A DNA stretch of 64,000 bases from Desulforamulus ferrireducens (GTDB taxonomy: Bacteria; Bacillota; Desulfotomaculia; Desulfotomaculales; Desulfotomaculaceae). The notes beneath the pieces are model-generated. The model ran no database searches. It had not been told where the DNA came from and worked only from the letters and a program-made list of their open reading frames with translations. Of the stretch, positions 41,800 to 51,720 are shown piece by piece. Position 1 is the first letter of the stretch. Each line of letters begins with the position of its first letter. Location of the stretch: positions 2,666,001-2,730,000 of the forward strand of contig NZ_CP019698.1 in NCBI RefSeq assembly GCF_002005145.1, read 5' to 3'. Position numbers and translations under genes: made by a program.

Positions 41800-42300
41800 C
41801 TAAGACTCCTTTTCCCTGAGCCAACCCCTTTGGTTGGAGTTATAAAATTTCCAGTAGGTTAATGGTACCAGGAGTGCTGTATAGATAGCAGAGGGTAAAA
41901 TAACAGAGCCAATGGCAAAATAAGGAGGCACCGAAATGTTTAAATGAAACAATAAAATATAATAGGCTAGCTGGTTTATTATCCCCGCCACAAAGGTAAC
42001 TAAGGATACAATAATTACACTTTCTTTATATAAACGTGCTTCAGCCAAACCAACCAGGTATCCTGCTAACATTTTAGTGATAGCATTGATACCAATGTAA
42101 TTGCCGGTAAAGATATCTTGCAGCAGGCCTGCTAAAAAACCCAAAAAAGCCCCCTCCCTGGAGCCTCGGAGGAAGCCATTAAACACCACTAACATCAGAA
42201 GCAAATCCGGCTTTACCCCTGCCACCTGCAAAAACGAAAAAAATGTCGACTGCAGCAGCATAGCTAAAAGGATAAGCAGTAAGAATATTACGGAACGCAA
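41800..42300 (-). CDS. mreD: Rod shape-determining membrane protein MreD
   Basis: A 166-residue hydrophobic protein with five or six membrane segments, the normal MreD size. It has the GSREGAFLGFLAGLLQDIFTG stretch near residues 48-68 (key G-x-x-x-G-L-x-x-D). The start TTG 42300 directly abuts the mreC stop. It acts with MreC, PBP2 and RodA in the elongation complex. Confidence 0.9.
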   Translation of the reverse strand: MRSVIFLLLILLAMLLQSTFFSFLQVAGVKPDLLLMLVVFNGFLRGSREGAFLGFLAGLLQDIFTGNYIGINAITKMLAGYLVGLAEARLYKESVIIVSLVTFVAGIINQLAYYILLFHLNISVPPYFAIGSVILPSAIYTALLVPLTYWKFYNSNQRGWLREKES

Positions 42301-43161
42301 TTAATCACCCTCTGTGGGAGGAAGTAGGTCTGGATTAAACACGGTGGAAATTACCATAACTTCTTCCAGTCGGTTGAGATCGGCAAAGGGTACCACTGTG
42401 GCTGTTTTGAACAGCCCGGTAGGCTCGTTGGAAATACTTACTATCTTCCCGATGGGTATCCCCTTAGGAAAGTTTCCTCCAATACCCGAAGTAATAATTA
42501 CTTGCCCCTCAGTTAACTGTGTGTCTTTGGGAACATGAATTAGTCTCGTTTCTCCACTACCTGCTGTGGTTCCTTCCAGCACCCCGGGTACACGGCTTTC
42601 TTGCACCAGTGCACCAACACCGCTGCGAGGATCGGTAATGAGAAGCACCTGGGAAGTGTTTTCAGAAACCGACACCACTTTGCCGGCTAAGCCCAGGGGT
42701 GTAACCACAGGCATATCCTTTAATATACCATCCTTACTGCCCTTATTCAAGGTAACTACCCCAAACCAATTACCAGGGTCTCTACCTATTACCAGAGCAG
42801 TCTTGGTTTCAAAAAACTGGCTATAGGTGTCCTTATATTGCAGCAAGCTTTTGAGGCGTTCATTCTCTTGCCTTAATTCTTCCAGACGGTAGACTTGTCC
42901 CTTTAACAAGGCAACCTGCTCTTTGAGTGCCTCATTTTCTTCAGCCATACGACCCAGAGATGTAATGGACCGGGCTCCGCCGGAAAATGTATGACCGATC
43001 TTCATAAAAATAGATTGAATGGGGGCCAGGCTGTCTTTAATGGCTGCCTCCATAGGCGTTAGGTTTTGCCGCCCAATATCGGTAAACCGCATGGCCGTTA
43101 ACGCCGCAACCACTAAGACCGCCACCAAAAAAAAGTTTTTATAGGAAACTAAGCGGGGCAC
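42301..43161 (-). CDS. mreC: Rod shape-determining protein MreC
   Basis: A 286-residue bitopic protein with an N-terminal membrane helix (about 9-25), a coiled coil (about 60-100) and a beta-barrel domain with VIGRDPGNWFG (about 123-133), TDPRSGVGALVQESR and ITSGIGGNFPKGIPIGKI. The start is GTG 43161, 15 bases past mreB. It scaffolds MreB filaments with PBP2 and RodA. Confidence 0.95.
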   Translation of the reverse strand: MPRLVSYKNFFLVAVLVVAALTAMRFTDIGRQNLTPMEAAIKDSLAPIQSIFMKIGHTFSGGARSITSLGRMAEENEALKEQVALLKGQVYRLEELRQENERLKSLLQYKDTYSQFFETKTALVIGRDPGNWFGVVTLNKGSKDGILKDMPVVTPLGLAGKVVSVSENTSQVLLITDPRSGVGALVQESRVPGVLEGTTAGSGETRLIHVPKDTQLTEGQVIITSGIGGNFPKGIPIGKIVSISNEPTGLFKTATVVPFADLNRLEEVMVISTVFNPDLLPPTEGD

Positions 43162-43176
43162 ATCTATTCACACCCC

Positions 43177-44211
43177 TTAAGCCAACTTTTTCGGTTGGAT
43201 TAATACTCTTCTTAAAACATCGATATTCTCCAGTACTTTACCGGAACCCACAGCAACTGCTATTAGCGGCTCTTCAGCCAGGTGTACCGGCATACCGGTC
43301 TGCTCGCTGACCAAACGATCCAAACCACGCAAGAGAGAGCCGCCGCCGGCCATGACAATACCCCGATCCATAATATCTGCGGCTAGTTCCGGGGGTGTCT
43401 TTTCCAGGGTGACCTTGATGGCATCTAAAATAGCGGCCACCGGTTCAGAAAGAGCCTTATATATTTCTGTAGAAGTAATCAGGAGGGTTTTAGGTAAACC
43501 TGTAACCATATCACGCCCCCTAATTTCTTCCGTTTCCTCTGTCTCCAGGGGATAAGCAGTACCGATATTAAGCTTAATCTGCTCGGCGGTGCGCTCACCA
43601 ATCATTAAATTGTAGGTGCGTTTGACGTGTTGAATGATGGCATCGTCCATTTCATCACCGGCAATGCGGATAGACTTACTTGTCACAATACCACCCAGGG
43701 AAATAACAGCTACCTCGGTAGTGCCCCCACCGATATCAACAATCATATTACCCGTAGGCTCATGGACAGGTAAACCTGAACCAATGGCCGCTGCCATGGG
43801 TTCTTCAATAAGATAGGCTTCCCTTGCGCCAGCCTGCAGCGCAGCCTCACGCACTGCCCTTTCCTCTACAGCAGTAACCCCGGAAGGAACACTAACAACC
43901 ACTCTGGGTTTAACAATAAAGGAACGGCCACGTAAAGCCTTATTAATAAAGTATTTGATCATACTTTGGGTAACGTCAAAGTCAGCAATTACTCCGTCCT
44001 TCATGGGGCGGATGGCCACAATATTGCCTGGGGTTCGACCAATCATCTGCTTGGCTTCTTCACCCACAGCCAGCACCTGACCGGTTTCCCTTTGAATGGC
44101 CACCACTGACGGCTCTCTTAAGACTATACCCTTGCCCTTGAGATAAACCAATGTATTTGCAGTGCCCAAATCTATTCCCATATCCTTGGAAAACATACCA
44201 AGTTTCATCAT
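43177..44211 (-). CDS. mreB: Actin-like cytoskeletal protein MreB
   Basis: A 344-residue bacterial actin. The N-terminus [19 protein letters not shown] holds the phosphate-1 loop. Later motifs are [19 protein letters not shown] (phosphate 2) and [15 protein letters not shown] (adenosine). It guides lateral wall synthesis. The start is ATG 44211, with a second ATG directly following. It lies after radC in the maf-radC-mreBCD order common to Firmicutes. Confidence 0.97.
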   Translation of the reverse strand: MMKLGMFSKDMGIDLGTANTLVYLKGKGIVLREPSVVAIQRETGQVLAVGEEAKQMIGRTPGNIVAIRPMKDGVIADFDVTQSMIKYFINKALRGRSFIVKPRVVVSVPSGVTAVEERAVREAALQAGAREAYLIEEPMAAAIGSGLPVHEPTGNMIVDIGGGTTEVAVISLGGIVTSKSIRIAGDEMDDAIIQHVKRTYNLMIGERTAEQIKLNIGTAYPLETEETEEIRGRDMVTGLPKTLLITSTEIYKALSEPVAAILDAIKVTLEKTPPELAADIMDRGIVMAGGGSLLRGLDRLVSEQTGMPVHLAEEPLIAVAVGSGKVLENIDVLRRVLIQPKKLA

Positions 44212-44230
44212 ATAAGCCCCCTTAGTATAC

Positions 44231-44914
44231 TCAAATAAGTCCTTTGGACTTTAGGCTGGTGAATCTATTATCTCCAATTACGATGTGGTCTAGGACATCA
44301 ATGCCAATAATTTCTCCAGCCTCTATTAATCTTTTGGTCAAAGTAATATCCTCCCGACTGGGAGTGGGGTCACCACTGGGATGGTTGTGTACTAAAATAA
44401 CGGCAGCCGCACTTCGTCGTATGGCCACTTTAAAAAGTTCCCGGGGGTGTACCATAGAAGCATTAAGGGTACCAATGGAAATGGTTTCCCTGGCTAACAC
44501 CTGGTTCTTGGTATTGAGAAGTAAGGCCAGAAAATACTCCCGGTCCAGGTTTCTCAAGTCCTCCATAAGAAGTGAACAAACATCCTCCGGACAACGAATA
44601 ACCGGTCTTTCTTCCGCGGGCAGTGAAGCTAAGCGTCTGCCTAATTCCAAGGCAGCCTTTATTTGCACCGCCTTCACCGGACCAATTCCTTTAATCTCAC
44701 TCAATTCCTCAATGGTTGCTTGAGACAACCTTCTCAAATCTTGAAAACGACTGAGAACAGCAGCAGCCAGTTCCATGGCCGAAGCCTTGGCTGTGCCTGT
44801 CCGAAGCATAATAGCTAACAAATCAATATCAGAAAGGCTAGCCGCCCCCTCTTTTAACATACGCTCCCTAGGGCGTTGTTCCGGGGGTAACTCACGAATC
44901 ACCGGGTAGGTCAT
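44231..44914 (-). CDS. radC: DNA repair protein RadC (JAMM/MPN+ domain)
   Basis: A 227-residue RadC-family protein. A helix-hairpin-helix (IKGIGPVKA, about 74-82) precedes the JAMM domain with [14 protein letters not shown] (176-189), which supplies metal ligands. Despite the name, a repair role is not firmly established; the fold suggests a metallo-hydrolase. The start is ATG 44914, overlapping the maf stop by 4 bases. Confidence 0.95.
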   Translation of the reverse strand: MTYPVIRELPPEQRPRERMLKEGAASLSDIDLLAIMLRTGTAKASAMELAAAVLSRFQDLRRLSQATIEELSEIKGIGPVKAVQIKAALELGRRLASLPAEERPVIRCPEDVCSLLMEDLRNLDREYFLALLLNTKNQVLARETISIGTLNASMVHPRELFKVAIRRSAAAVILVHNHPSGDPTPSREDITLTKRLIEAGEIIGIDVLDHIVIGDNRFTSLKSKGLI

Positions 44915-45486
44915 ATAATTTCTACTCCAAATACCTTTAATACATCCGCCAGCTTAGCCACTGGCAGTCCCACCACATTAAAGTAACAACCTCTGATACT
45001 GTCAATAAAAACAGAGGCTTTACCTTGTACCGCATAGGCTCCTGCTTTATCGTAAGGCTCTCCGGTATCTACATAGCGCTCAATTTGTTCCATAGTCAGA
45101 GACTTAAACCGAACCGCTGTGGCCTGGTGCGTTATCACCGCTTTATCGGTGGCGGCGTCAATAACCGCCAGTCCGGTATAAACTTCGTGACTGCGTCCTT
45201 GCAGTTGTTTTATCATCTCAATGGCTTCTCGACGATCTTTAGGCTTACCCAGTACTTGGTTATTTAAAGTTACTAAAGTATCTGCGCCAATAACAAGTCC
45301 TTGAGTGAGCTGGGCGGCCACCGCTCTAGCCTTTCGTTCAGCCAATTGCTCTACCTGCTGGGCTGGGGGTGTTTGCTCATCCAAACTTTCATCTACATCA
45401 CTGATTTTAATTTCAAAATTTAACCCAAGATTCGCCAGCAGTTCTTGACGTCTGGGAGATGCAGAGGCAAGTATAATTGGTTTCAC
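44911..45486 (-). CDS. maf: Maf-family nucleoside triphosphate pyrophosphatase
   Basis: A 191-residue Maf/YhdE-type house-cleaning enzyme that hydrolyses dTTP, UTP or modified nucleotides to the monophosphate. The signature is ASASPRRQELL (residues 7-17), with further motifs SDVDES, ADTLVTLNNQVLGKP and GEPYDKAGAYAVQGKA. The start is GTG 45486 behind GGGGGAG. It overlaps radC. Confidence 0.95.
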   Translation of the reverse strand: MKPIILASASPRRQELLANLGLNFEIKISDVDESLDEQTPPAQQVEQLAERKARAVAAQLTQGLVIGADTLVTLNNQVLGKPKDRREAIEMIKQLQGRSHEVYTGLAVIDAATDKAVITHQATAVRFKSLTMEQIERYVDTGEPYDKAGAYAVQGKASVFIDSIRGCYFNVVGLPVAKLADVLKVFGVEII

Positions 45487-45507
45487 GGGACTCCCCCTTG
45501 TGCAAGC

Positions 45508-45765
45508 TTATAATCTTCTGTAAGCTAGGAAACCCATTAATAACCCTAAAGCTGTCACCGGCCCCAAGGACATGGTTAGCCCAAAGGAAAGTTGCAGGTA
45601 GTGAAGGTTGAGGGTTGTGGGTTGCAGACCAATAGTTGTAAAATTTTTTAATATCGGTATGTAGGTGGCCAACAACTCACCCAAAGCACTGCCGGCGACT
45701 CCACCGGCCAGCAATAAGATGAGGAGTGTTAAAGGCCCTTTTCCTACTTTAAATGTTCTACCCAT
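45508..45765 (-). CDS. DUF4321 small membrane protein
   Basis: An 85-residue protein with two hydrophobic segments (about 11-33 and 58-80) linked by a short outside loop, start ATG 45765. It matches DUF4321, a small Firmicute family often found directly upstream of maf or mreB. The function is unknown; the neighbourhood suggests the cell envelope. Confidence 0.82.
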   Translation of the reverse strand: MGRTFKVGKGPLTLLILLLAGGVAGSALGELLATYIPILKNFTTIGLQPTTLNLHYLQLSFGLTMSLGPVTALGLLMGFLAYRRL

Positions 45766-45881
45766 AGGTTCACCTGTCAGGAAAGGAATGGAATACCTGC
45801 TATAAGTGTATCATTCACCCTTTAAACTGACAAGCAATTACAGATACTTTAGTAGTCCCCTGGATAATGATAAATATCCTC

Positions 45882-45913
45882 AAAAAAATAAAGATGGTTT
45901 ATAAACCACCTTT
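45882..45913 (-). terminator. Terminator of rex
   Basis: AAAGATGGTTT and AAACCACCTTT arms (45890-45900, 45903-45913) followed on the minus strand by TATTTTTTTG. It lies five bases after the rex stop. Confidence 0.85.
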
Positions 45914-45917
45914 ATGA

Positions 45918-46550
45918 TTATTTATCCCTAAGGGCCAAATTAAAGGTAAGGATTTCCAGTTTTACGGAGAGATCCACATTCCGTACCTCAACGTTACTGG
46001 GGACATTCAAGGATATAGGCGCAAAGTTAAGAATTGCTTCTAAACCTGCATCTACCATAATATCAGCAATATCCTGGGCAGCTTTGGCTGGTACCGCAAT
46101 GATTCCAATGCGAACGTTATTTTCTTGGACCACAGCGGGTAAATCCTCCAAGGGCATTACCTCTAAATCGGCAATTCGCTTGCCTATTTTAGTCAGGTCG
46201 TTATCAAATACTCCGACGATGGTAAAGCCCCTATCTTTAAATTCACGGTAGGTTACCAGTGCCGAACCAAGATTACCTGCCCCCACCATGACAAGATTCC
46301 AAGGTTCCGAAAGACCCAGGATTTTCACTGTATAACGAATTAAATCCTTAACATTGTATCCTACACCCCTGGTGCCGAATTCGCCAAAATAGGCTAAATC
46401 CTTTCTCACCTGGGCAGGACTTACGCCAACCCCCTCAGCAATATCCCCTGAGGACACAGTGGTAATACCCTTTTTATCTAGACGCTTAAGAAACCTAGAA
46501 TATATGGATAACCTAGTTATTGTGGCTTCTGGAATTTTTAGTGCTTTCAC
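45918..46550 (-). CDS. rex: Redox-sensing transcriptional repressor Rex
   Basis: A 210-residue dimeric repressor that senses the NADH/NAD+ ratio and controls fermentative and respiratory genes in Gram-positives. It has an N-terminal winged helix (about 10-75, with [20 protein letters not shown]), then a Rossmann NAD domain with [10 protein letters not shown] (89-98), FDNDLTKIG and APISLNVP. The start is GTG 46550. It has its own promoter (46621-46649) and terminator, so it is monocistronic. Confidence 0.96.
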   Translation of the reverse strand: MKALKIPEATITRLSIYSRFLKRLDKKGITTVSSGDIAEGVGVSPAQVRKDLAYFGEFGTRGVGYNVKDLIRYTVKILGLSEPWNLVMVGAGNLGSALVTYREFKDRGFTIVGVFDNDLTKIGKRIADLEVMPLEDLPAVVQENNVRIGIIAVPAKAAQDIADIMVDAGLEAILNFAPISLNVPSNVEVRNVDLSVKLEILTFNLALRDK

Positions 46551-46928
46551 TCCGATCTCCCCTTGTAAAATGAATATAGTAATTATTTATTTCAACCATG
46601 TTATTTTCATATTTATTTATATTATAGTGGCAAACCAGACAGATGCAAAGAGTATTTGTGAATGTTGTATCATTACTTTTATCAAAATGAACCAAAAACG
46701 TCATGTAGATGACTACATTTTTCTGGGTTAGAATGATTTTTTCCAACATGATTTTACATTATTTTCTCTGTTTCGATATTTAATGCAAATCAAATATATT
46801 CGGCACCAGATTATATTTTCACAAAGGTAGTTATTATGAAATCTTTTAATATTATTTGATTTATTTATCTAGCATAACCAAAATAATGTCGAATATCGGT
46901 AGTATATAATACAAGCAGCATCTAACGC
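46551..46928. other. AT-rich region upstream of rex
   Basis: About 380 bases between rex and folC, markedly more AT-rich than its surroundings. It holds the rex promoter (46621-46649). Two TTGTGAA / TTCACAA half-sites of the Rex operator type occur (about 46656 and 46818), but no full palindrome. A 78-codon minus-strand frame (46513-46749) has no family resemblance and overlaps rex; it is not called. Confidence 0.55.
46621..46649 (-). promoter_or_regulatory. Probable rex promoter
   Basis: Minus strand TTTGCA, 17-nt spacer, TATAAT, about 70 bases upstream of the rex start. The minus-10 is perfect and the minus-35 is weak. Confidence 0.65.
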
Positions 46929-46960
46929 AAAAAAAATCACTTCGAATTTAGCGAAGTGAT
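46929..46960 (-). terminator. folC terminator overlapping its stop codon
   Basis: ATCACTTCG and CGAAGTGAT (46936-46944, 46952-46960) followed on the minus strand by TTTTTTTTGCG. The folC stop TAA (46948-46950) is in the loop and the last sense codons in the stem. Confidence 0.85.
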
Positions 46961-48276
46961 AATCCCAAGGCTTCTCTAGCTTCTGCCACCATATATAAAG
47001 AGCCGGTAATACAAACCACTTCCTCAGGTTTGGCGAGAGCCAAGGCAGTCTTTATGGCCTCCCCCACACCTTCTACACATTTTACATCAGGCAAATATTT
47101 TTGTACATAGGTAGCTAACTCTTGCCAATTGCCGGACCGAGGGTTGTTGGAGCGGGTTACCACTACTGCCCTGGCCAGAGGTACCAGTTCCTCTACCACC
47201 CTGGCACGTTCCTTATCGGCCAGCATCCCCAGGACAAAGACCAGCTTCCGTCCGGCAAAGTAATCTAACAAGGCTTGTTTTAACACCCTGGCCCCGGCAT
47301 GATTATGGGCACCATCAATGACTATGTCAGGAGTACCGCTCACCAGTTCCAGCCGTCCCGGCCAGCGAACTGTTCGCAAACCTTCTAAAAGGGCTGCTGC
47401 TGGAAAATGATGCTCATTGCCTCTAAAAAGTAATTCCACCGCTGCCACTGCCGTGGCGGCATTTATCTGCTGATGCCGCCCCAATAAAGGTAAGCTAACA
47501 TGATATTTACCTTGTAGACCGTCGATTAGAAAACTTTGATAATCAGCCTTTATGGCTCCCTCAACAGCATGATAGGTAACATCTCTACCCACCTGAATAA
47601 TCCTGCATCCTTTGATCAGAGCTGTCTCCCTAATAATTTCCAAGGCAACACCCTGGGCAGCGGTCACCACCGGCACACCGGGCTTGATGATACCTGCTTT
47701 AACCCTGGCAATTTCCTCAACGGTATGGCCCAGATAATCCATATGATCTAAGGATACATTAGTAATTACTGAAAGCTGTGGTGTTACCACATTGGTGGAA
47801 TCAATGGCGCCGCCCAATCCCACTTCCAGTACCACAAAATCTGTTTCCTCCTCAGCAAAGTAAAGCAGCGCCAGGGCAGTACTTACTTCAAATTCCGTGG
47901 GGTGCTCGTAACCCTCGGCAACCATATTGTTGAGGTGTGGTTTGACCCTTTCGATCAGCTTGGCCAAGCTATTCTCCCCTATGGGTTCGCAGTTAATAAG
48001 AAAGCGTTCGGTATAGCTATGCAAGTGGGGAGAACTAAACATACCAGTTTTATAACCGGCTGTTTTGAGGATGTTTGCAATCATGGCGGTGGTGGAACCT
48101 TTTCCGTTGGTGCCACCCACATGAATGATGTTAAGGCGGCTGTGGGGGTCACCCAAACGTCGCAGTAACTCTTCAATTCTTGCTAAACCCAGGTTCATGC
48201 CAAATTTCGTGAGACTTTTGAGGTAGTCTATTGCTTGGTCATATGAACTGTAAGTTTGTTCCAGTTGAGGTCTCAA
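46948..48276 (-). CDS. folC: Folylpolyglutamate / dihydrofolate synthase
   Basis: Mur-ligase-family enzyme of 442 residues that adds glutamate to folates. The ATP loop is HVGGTNGKGST (52-62). SPHLHSYTERFLIN follows, then EVGLGGAIDSTNVV and a C-terminal domain with VIDGAHNHAGARVL. The start is TTG 48276 behind AAGGAG. It is downstream of valS in the same direction, the common valS-folC pairing, with a small HicB-like gene between them. Confidence 0.95.
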   Translation of the reverse strand: MRPQLEQTYSSYDQAIDYLKSLTKFGMNLGLARIEELLRRLGDPHSRLNIIHVGGTNGKGSTTAMIANILKTAGYKTGMFSSPHLHSYTERFLINCEPIGENSLAKLIERVKPHLNNMVAEGYEHPTEFEVSTALALLYFAEEETDFVVLEVGLGGAIDSTNVVTPQLSVITNVSLDHMDYLGHTVEEIARVKAGIIKPGVPVVTAAQGVALEIIRETALIKGCRIIQVGRDVTYHAVEGAIKADYQSFLIDGLQGKYHVSLPLLGRHQQINAATAVAAVELLFRGNEHHFPAAALLEGLRTVRWPGRLELVSGTPDIVIDGAHNHAGARVLKQALLDYFAGRKLVFVLGMLADKERARVVEELVPLARAVVVTRSNNPRSGNWQELATYVQKYLPDVKCVEGVGEAIKTALALAKPEEVVCITGSLYMVAEAREALGLSLR

Positions 48277-48333
48277 ATGTGCCTATTCTCCTTTTTAGGG
48301 TGTGGGCCAGCAGCCCCTGCAACATAGACTGGT

Positions 48334-48561
48334 TTAATGGGCATTTTCAATCAGGAAATAACGAATGGCTTCTTTAAAATTCTCCACTGCTTCTTCCATG
48401 GTGGCACCCCGGGAAGCACAGCCAGGTACATCCGGGGTAACAGCGTAGTAACCTCCATCCTCCGGGTCCTCATGCACCTGCACCCGAATCCGCACCTTAA
48501 TCTCTCCCTCCAGACCACCCTTGGGTAGAGGGCTGAGGGCTTCCTCAAATTGCAGCGGCAT
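48334..48561 (-). CDS. Orphan HicB-like protein with palindrome-derived N-terminus
   Basis: A 75-residue protein that starts at ATG 48561 behind AAAGGAG; GTG 48570 is an alternative. Residues about 22-75 match the HicB-like partial RNase-H fold: DPEDGGYYAVTPDVPGCASRG and the helix MEEAVENFKEAI. HicB proteins normally neutralise a HicA mRNA-interferase, but no hicA is adjacent. The first 20 residues (with LSPLPKGGLEG) are coded by an imperfect palindrome CCCTC...GAGGG, like intragenic repeat peptides in other bacteria. It lies between valS and folC. The family is credible; the function is open. Confidence 0.75.
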   Translation of the reverse strand: MPLQFEEALSPLPKGGLEGEIKVRIRVQVHEDPEDGGYYAVTPDVPGCASRGATMEEAVENFKEAIRYFLIENAH

Positions 48562-48663
48562 TATCTCCACTCCTTTCAGTCAGCGGCCTTTCATTCTAGG
48601 TTCTGATAGATAAGCAATAAACAATTTCAACACAACAATTATTGATAGTAAGGTGTCCCAACA

Positions 48664-48698
48664 GGTCAGGCCGACAGCTCATGGCTGAAAGCCTGACC
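48664..48698. repeat. Family B palindromic hairpin after valS
   Basis: GGTCAGGC and GCCTGACC arms with a loop holding CCGACAGCTCATGGCTGAAA. The loop matches the family B core. It lies 14 bases after the valS stop and may serve as terminator, although no T-run follows. Confidence 0.55.
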
Positions 48699-48711
48699 CG
48701 TAAGGAGTAAT

Positions 48712-51363
48712 TTAAGCACTAAACATCTTCACCCGTTCCTGTAAAGCAGTAGCCTTTACCCTTAACTCCTCTGCTTTGGCTTTTTCCTTCTCAATTACCT
48801 CTGCCGGGGCTTTGGCCAGGAAGCCTTGATTGTTGAGCTTGCCCTCTACCCGAGCCAGATCAGCTTGCACAGCTTTTAGCTCTTTGTTGAGGCGGGCTAT
48901 TTCTTTATCAATATCTATCAGCCCCCGCAGAGGCATGAAGATTTCTACACCACGGGTCACCGCACTGGCAGCCTGCTCCGGTTCTTCCTTAAGCTCAGTT
49001 AATACTGTCACCTCTGCATTGGCCAGACCTTGCAGATAAGAAATATTTCTATTTAAGATGCCCCGGAAGCTTTCATCAAGGGCCACCAGTATAGCCTCAG
49101 CTTTTTTACCCGGGGGCACATTCATTTCACCCCGAATACGACGCATGGCTGTAATCACTTCAATTAAGACGGCCATTTCCCCTTCAGCTATTTCATCCCG
49201 CAGAGCTGCCTCGGGTTGCGGCCATTTAGCCAGCATAATGCTCTCGCCCTGGTGGGGGAGTTTCTGCCATATTTCTTCAGTGATAAAGGGCATGAAGGGA
49301 TGTAAAAGTTCCAAAGTCTCCCTCAACACCTGCACAATCACGTGTTGAGCAGTCACTCTGTCCTCCGGGGTGGTTTTACCAAAGAGGCGGGGTTTAACCA
49401 GTTCGATGTACCAGTCGCAGAACTCGCTCCAAATAAATTCGTAGAGAACGCGAGCTGCTTCGCCCAGTTCGTAACGTTCCAGGTAATCGGTAACCTCTGT
49501 CACCGCACTCTGCAGCCGGCTTAAAATCCAGCGGTCCGCCAGGGTATATGGGCTGCCTTTAGCGGCGGGATCGTAATCGCCCAGGTTCATCATGGCAAAG
49601 CGGGAAGCATTCCATAGTTTATTGGCAAAGTTGCGGGCACCGTCCAAACGCTCAAAATGGAAACGCAGGTCATTGCCGGGGGTATTGCCGGTAATGAGCA
49701 TAAAGCGCAGAGAATCGGCACCATGGCTTTCAATAACATCCAGAGGGTCTACCCCATTGCCCAGGGATTTACTCATTTTACGGCCTTGAGCATCCAGCAC
49801 CAAACCATGGATAAAGACTTCCTTAAAAGGCTCTTCCTCCATAAACCTTAGACCTGAGAAGATCATGCGGGCCACCCAGAAAAAGATAATATCCCGTCCT
49901 GTTACCAATACCGAGGTGGGGTAAAAATGCTCCAATTCCGGTGTTTTATCCGGCCAGCCCAGGGTAGAGAAAGGCCAAAGGGCGGAGGAGAACCAGGTAT
50001 CCAGTACATCGGGGTCTTGTTCCACCTTGCCACCACATTTAGCGCACTCAGTTACCGGCGTGATGGAGGCTACCATTTCCTCGCAATCCTGGCAATAATA
50101 CACAGGAATACGGTGACCCCACCAGAGCTGACGGGAAATACACCAGTCACGAATATTCTCCATCCAATTCAGGTAAATCTTAGTGAAGCGCTCGGGAATA
50201 AATTTGATACGCCCGTCTTTAACTGCCTGAATGGCCGGCTCTGCCAGAGGTTTCATCTTAACAAACCATTGCTTGGAAAGCATCGGCTCAATGGCAGTAT
50301 CACAGCGGTAGCAATGACCTACGGCGTGGCTGATATCTTCCACCTTTACCAGAGCGCCCATGGCTTCCAGATCACGCACAATCTGTTTGCGACATTCCCA
50401 ACGATCCAAACCCTGGTATTTGCCGGCTAATTCGTTCATTTTGCCGTGTTTATCAATAACCTGTACTTCTGGCAACCCGTGGCGACGACCAATTTCAAAG
50501 TCATTAGGGTCGTGGGCAGGTGTCATCTTCACCGCACCGGTACCAAAGGTCGGGTCGCAGTAAGCATCGGCAATCACCGGTAACTCCCGACCAACAATGG
50601 GCAGGATGAGGGATTTACCCACCAGATGCAGATAACGTTCATCTTCGGGGTTAACTGCCACAGCTACGTCACCCAGCATAGTCTCTGGGCGGGTGGTGGC
50701 GATGATGATATACTCTTCCGGATTATCCTTGGCAGGATATTTAATATAGTACAGTTGGCCGGGCTTGTCCTGGTGTTCCACTTCAATATCAGAAATGGTG
50801 GTTTGGCAATGGGGGCACCAGTTGGTAATATAATAATCCCGGTAAATTAGGCCCTGCTCAAAGAGGCGGACAAAAACCTCCAGCACTGCTTTAGAACAAC
50901 CTTCATCCATGGTAAAGCGTTCCCGATCCCAATCACAGGAAGCACCGAGTCTTCTCAGCTGAGTGGTAATGCGGTTGCCATATTGTTCCTTCCAGTCCCA
51001 CACCCTTGTCAGGAATTTTTCCCGACCTAGATCGTATTTGGAAAGCCCCTCCTTAGCCAGTTGTTCCTCCACTTTTGCCTGGGTAGCAATACCCGCGTGG
51101 TCGGTGCCAGGCACCCAAAGGGCATTGTAGCCCTGCATACGACGCCAACGGGTTAGAATATCCTGCAGTGTATTATCCAGGGCATGACCCATGTGCAGTT
51201 GACCGGTAACGTTTGGCGGCGGCATAACGATGCAGAAGGGCTTTTTATCCTTCTCTACCTTAGCGCCAAAGTACTTACTAGCTTCCCAGTGGCGATACCA
51301 TTTAGCTTCTACCTCCCGGGGATTGTAAACTGTGGGGATGTTGTTGGGTTGATGCTCGGTCAC
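48712..51363 (-). CDS. valS: Valyl-tRNA synthetase
   Basis: Class I synthetase of 883 residues that charges tRNA-Val. The HIGH motif is HMGH (57-60 in PNVTGQLHMGH) and KMSKS is near residues 528-532. The CP1 editing domain has TTRPETMLGDVAVAVNPED. The C-terminal coiled-coil arm (about 815-883) is typical of ValRS. The start is GTG 51363 behind AAGGAGAG. It is preceded by a Val-specifier T-box and its own promoter. Confidence 0.97.
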   Translation of the reverse strand: MTEHQPNNIPTVYNPREVEAKWYRHWEASKYFGAKVEKDKKPFCIVMPPPNVTGQLHMGHALDNTLQDILTRWRRMQGYNALWVPGTDHAGIATQAKVEEQLAKEGLSKYDLGREKFLTRVWDWKEQYGNRITTQLRRLGASCDWDRERFTMDEGCSKAVLEVFVRLFEQGLIYRDYYITNWCPHCQTTISDIEVEHQDKPGQLYYIKYPAKDNPEEYIIIATTRPETMLGDVAVAVNPEDERYLHLVGKSLILPIVGRELPVIADAYCDPTFGTGAVKMTPAHDPNDFEIGRRHGLPEVQVIDKHGKMNELAGKYQGLDRWECRKQIVRDLEAMGALVKVEDISHAVGHCYRCDTAIEPMLSKQWFVKMKPLAEPAIQAVKDGRIKFIPERFTKIYLNWMENIRDWCISRQLWWGHRIPVYYCQDCEEMVASITPVTECAKCGGKVEQDPDVLDTWFSSALWPFSTLGWPDKTPELEHFYPTSVLVTGRDIIFFWVARMIFSGLRFMEEEPFKEVFIHGLVLDAQGRKMSKSLGNGVDPLDVIESHGADSLRFMLITGNTPGNDLRFHFERLDGARNFANKLWNASRFAMMNLGDYDPAAKGSPYTLADRWILSRLQSAVTEVTDYLERYELGEAARVLYEFIWSEFCDWYIELVKPRLFGKTTPEDRVTAQHVIVQVLRETLELLHPFMPFITEEIWQKLPHQGESIMLAKWPQPEAALRDEIAEGEMAVLIEVITAMRRIRGEMNVPPGKKAEAILVALDESFRGILNRNISYLQGLANAEVTVLTELKEEPEQAASAVTRGVEIFMPLRGLIDIDKEIARLNKELKAVQADLARVEGKLNNQGFLAKAPAEVIEKEKAKAEELRVKATALQERVKMFSA

Positions 51364-51439
51364 TATTATCTCTCCTTGTTGATTTAGAATTATGCTTTGT
51401 TTGTTATCCTGTAGTGGCTGTCACCTGCGGCCTGCGCCT

Positions 51440-51715
51440 AAAAAAATAACTCCCATCCTCTGACAAGGACGGAAGTTTTGTTCCGCGGTACCACCTTGTT
51501 TCCACCCAAAAAAATGTGCTAAGGGTGGCAACTTATGGGGCTATAACGGGCCTACCCGTCCAGACCTACTATTATTTCAGCCTGACTTCTCCGGGGCTAC
51601 ATCCCAAGTATTCGGACAGAAGGTTTTCCAGCCACGAACCTTCCTCTCTGAGCCCAAAATCTCCCGGGAACTCCCCATCTTCGACTTTAACAAGGTATAT
51701 CTACCATTTACCTAC
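51440..51715 (-). promoter_or_regulatory. T-box leader, Val (GTA) specifier
   Basis: Minus-strand T-box with AGGTGGTACCGCGG (51484-51496 region), a terminator hairpin (arms about 51448-51459 and 51467-51476) and a run of T. In stem I the specifier loop reads T-GTA-G followed by CCCC, which pairs with GGGG. GTA is a valine codon, in agreement with valS just downstream. Uncharged tRNA-Val should stabilise the antiterminator. Confidence 0.92.
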
Positions 51716-51720
51716 CCTTT

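Noticed and set aside
46513-46749. 78-codon minus-strand frame upstream of rex
   Set aside because: It overlaps the rex start and promoter, is AT-rich, and shows no family resemblance.
46653-46830. Rex operator upstream of rex
   Set aside because: Only single TTGTGAA / TTCACAA half-sites are present; no full TTGTGAA-N4-TTCACAA palindrome was seen.
48562-48711. hicA toxin gene next to the HicB-like gene
   Set aside because: The 150 bases contain no frame with HicA features, only a family B hairpin.
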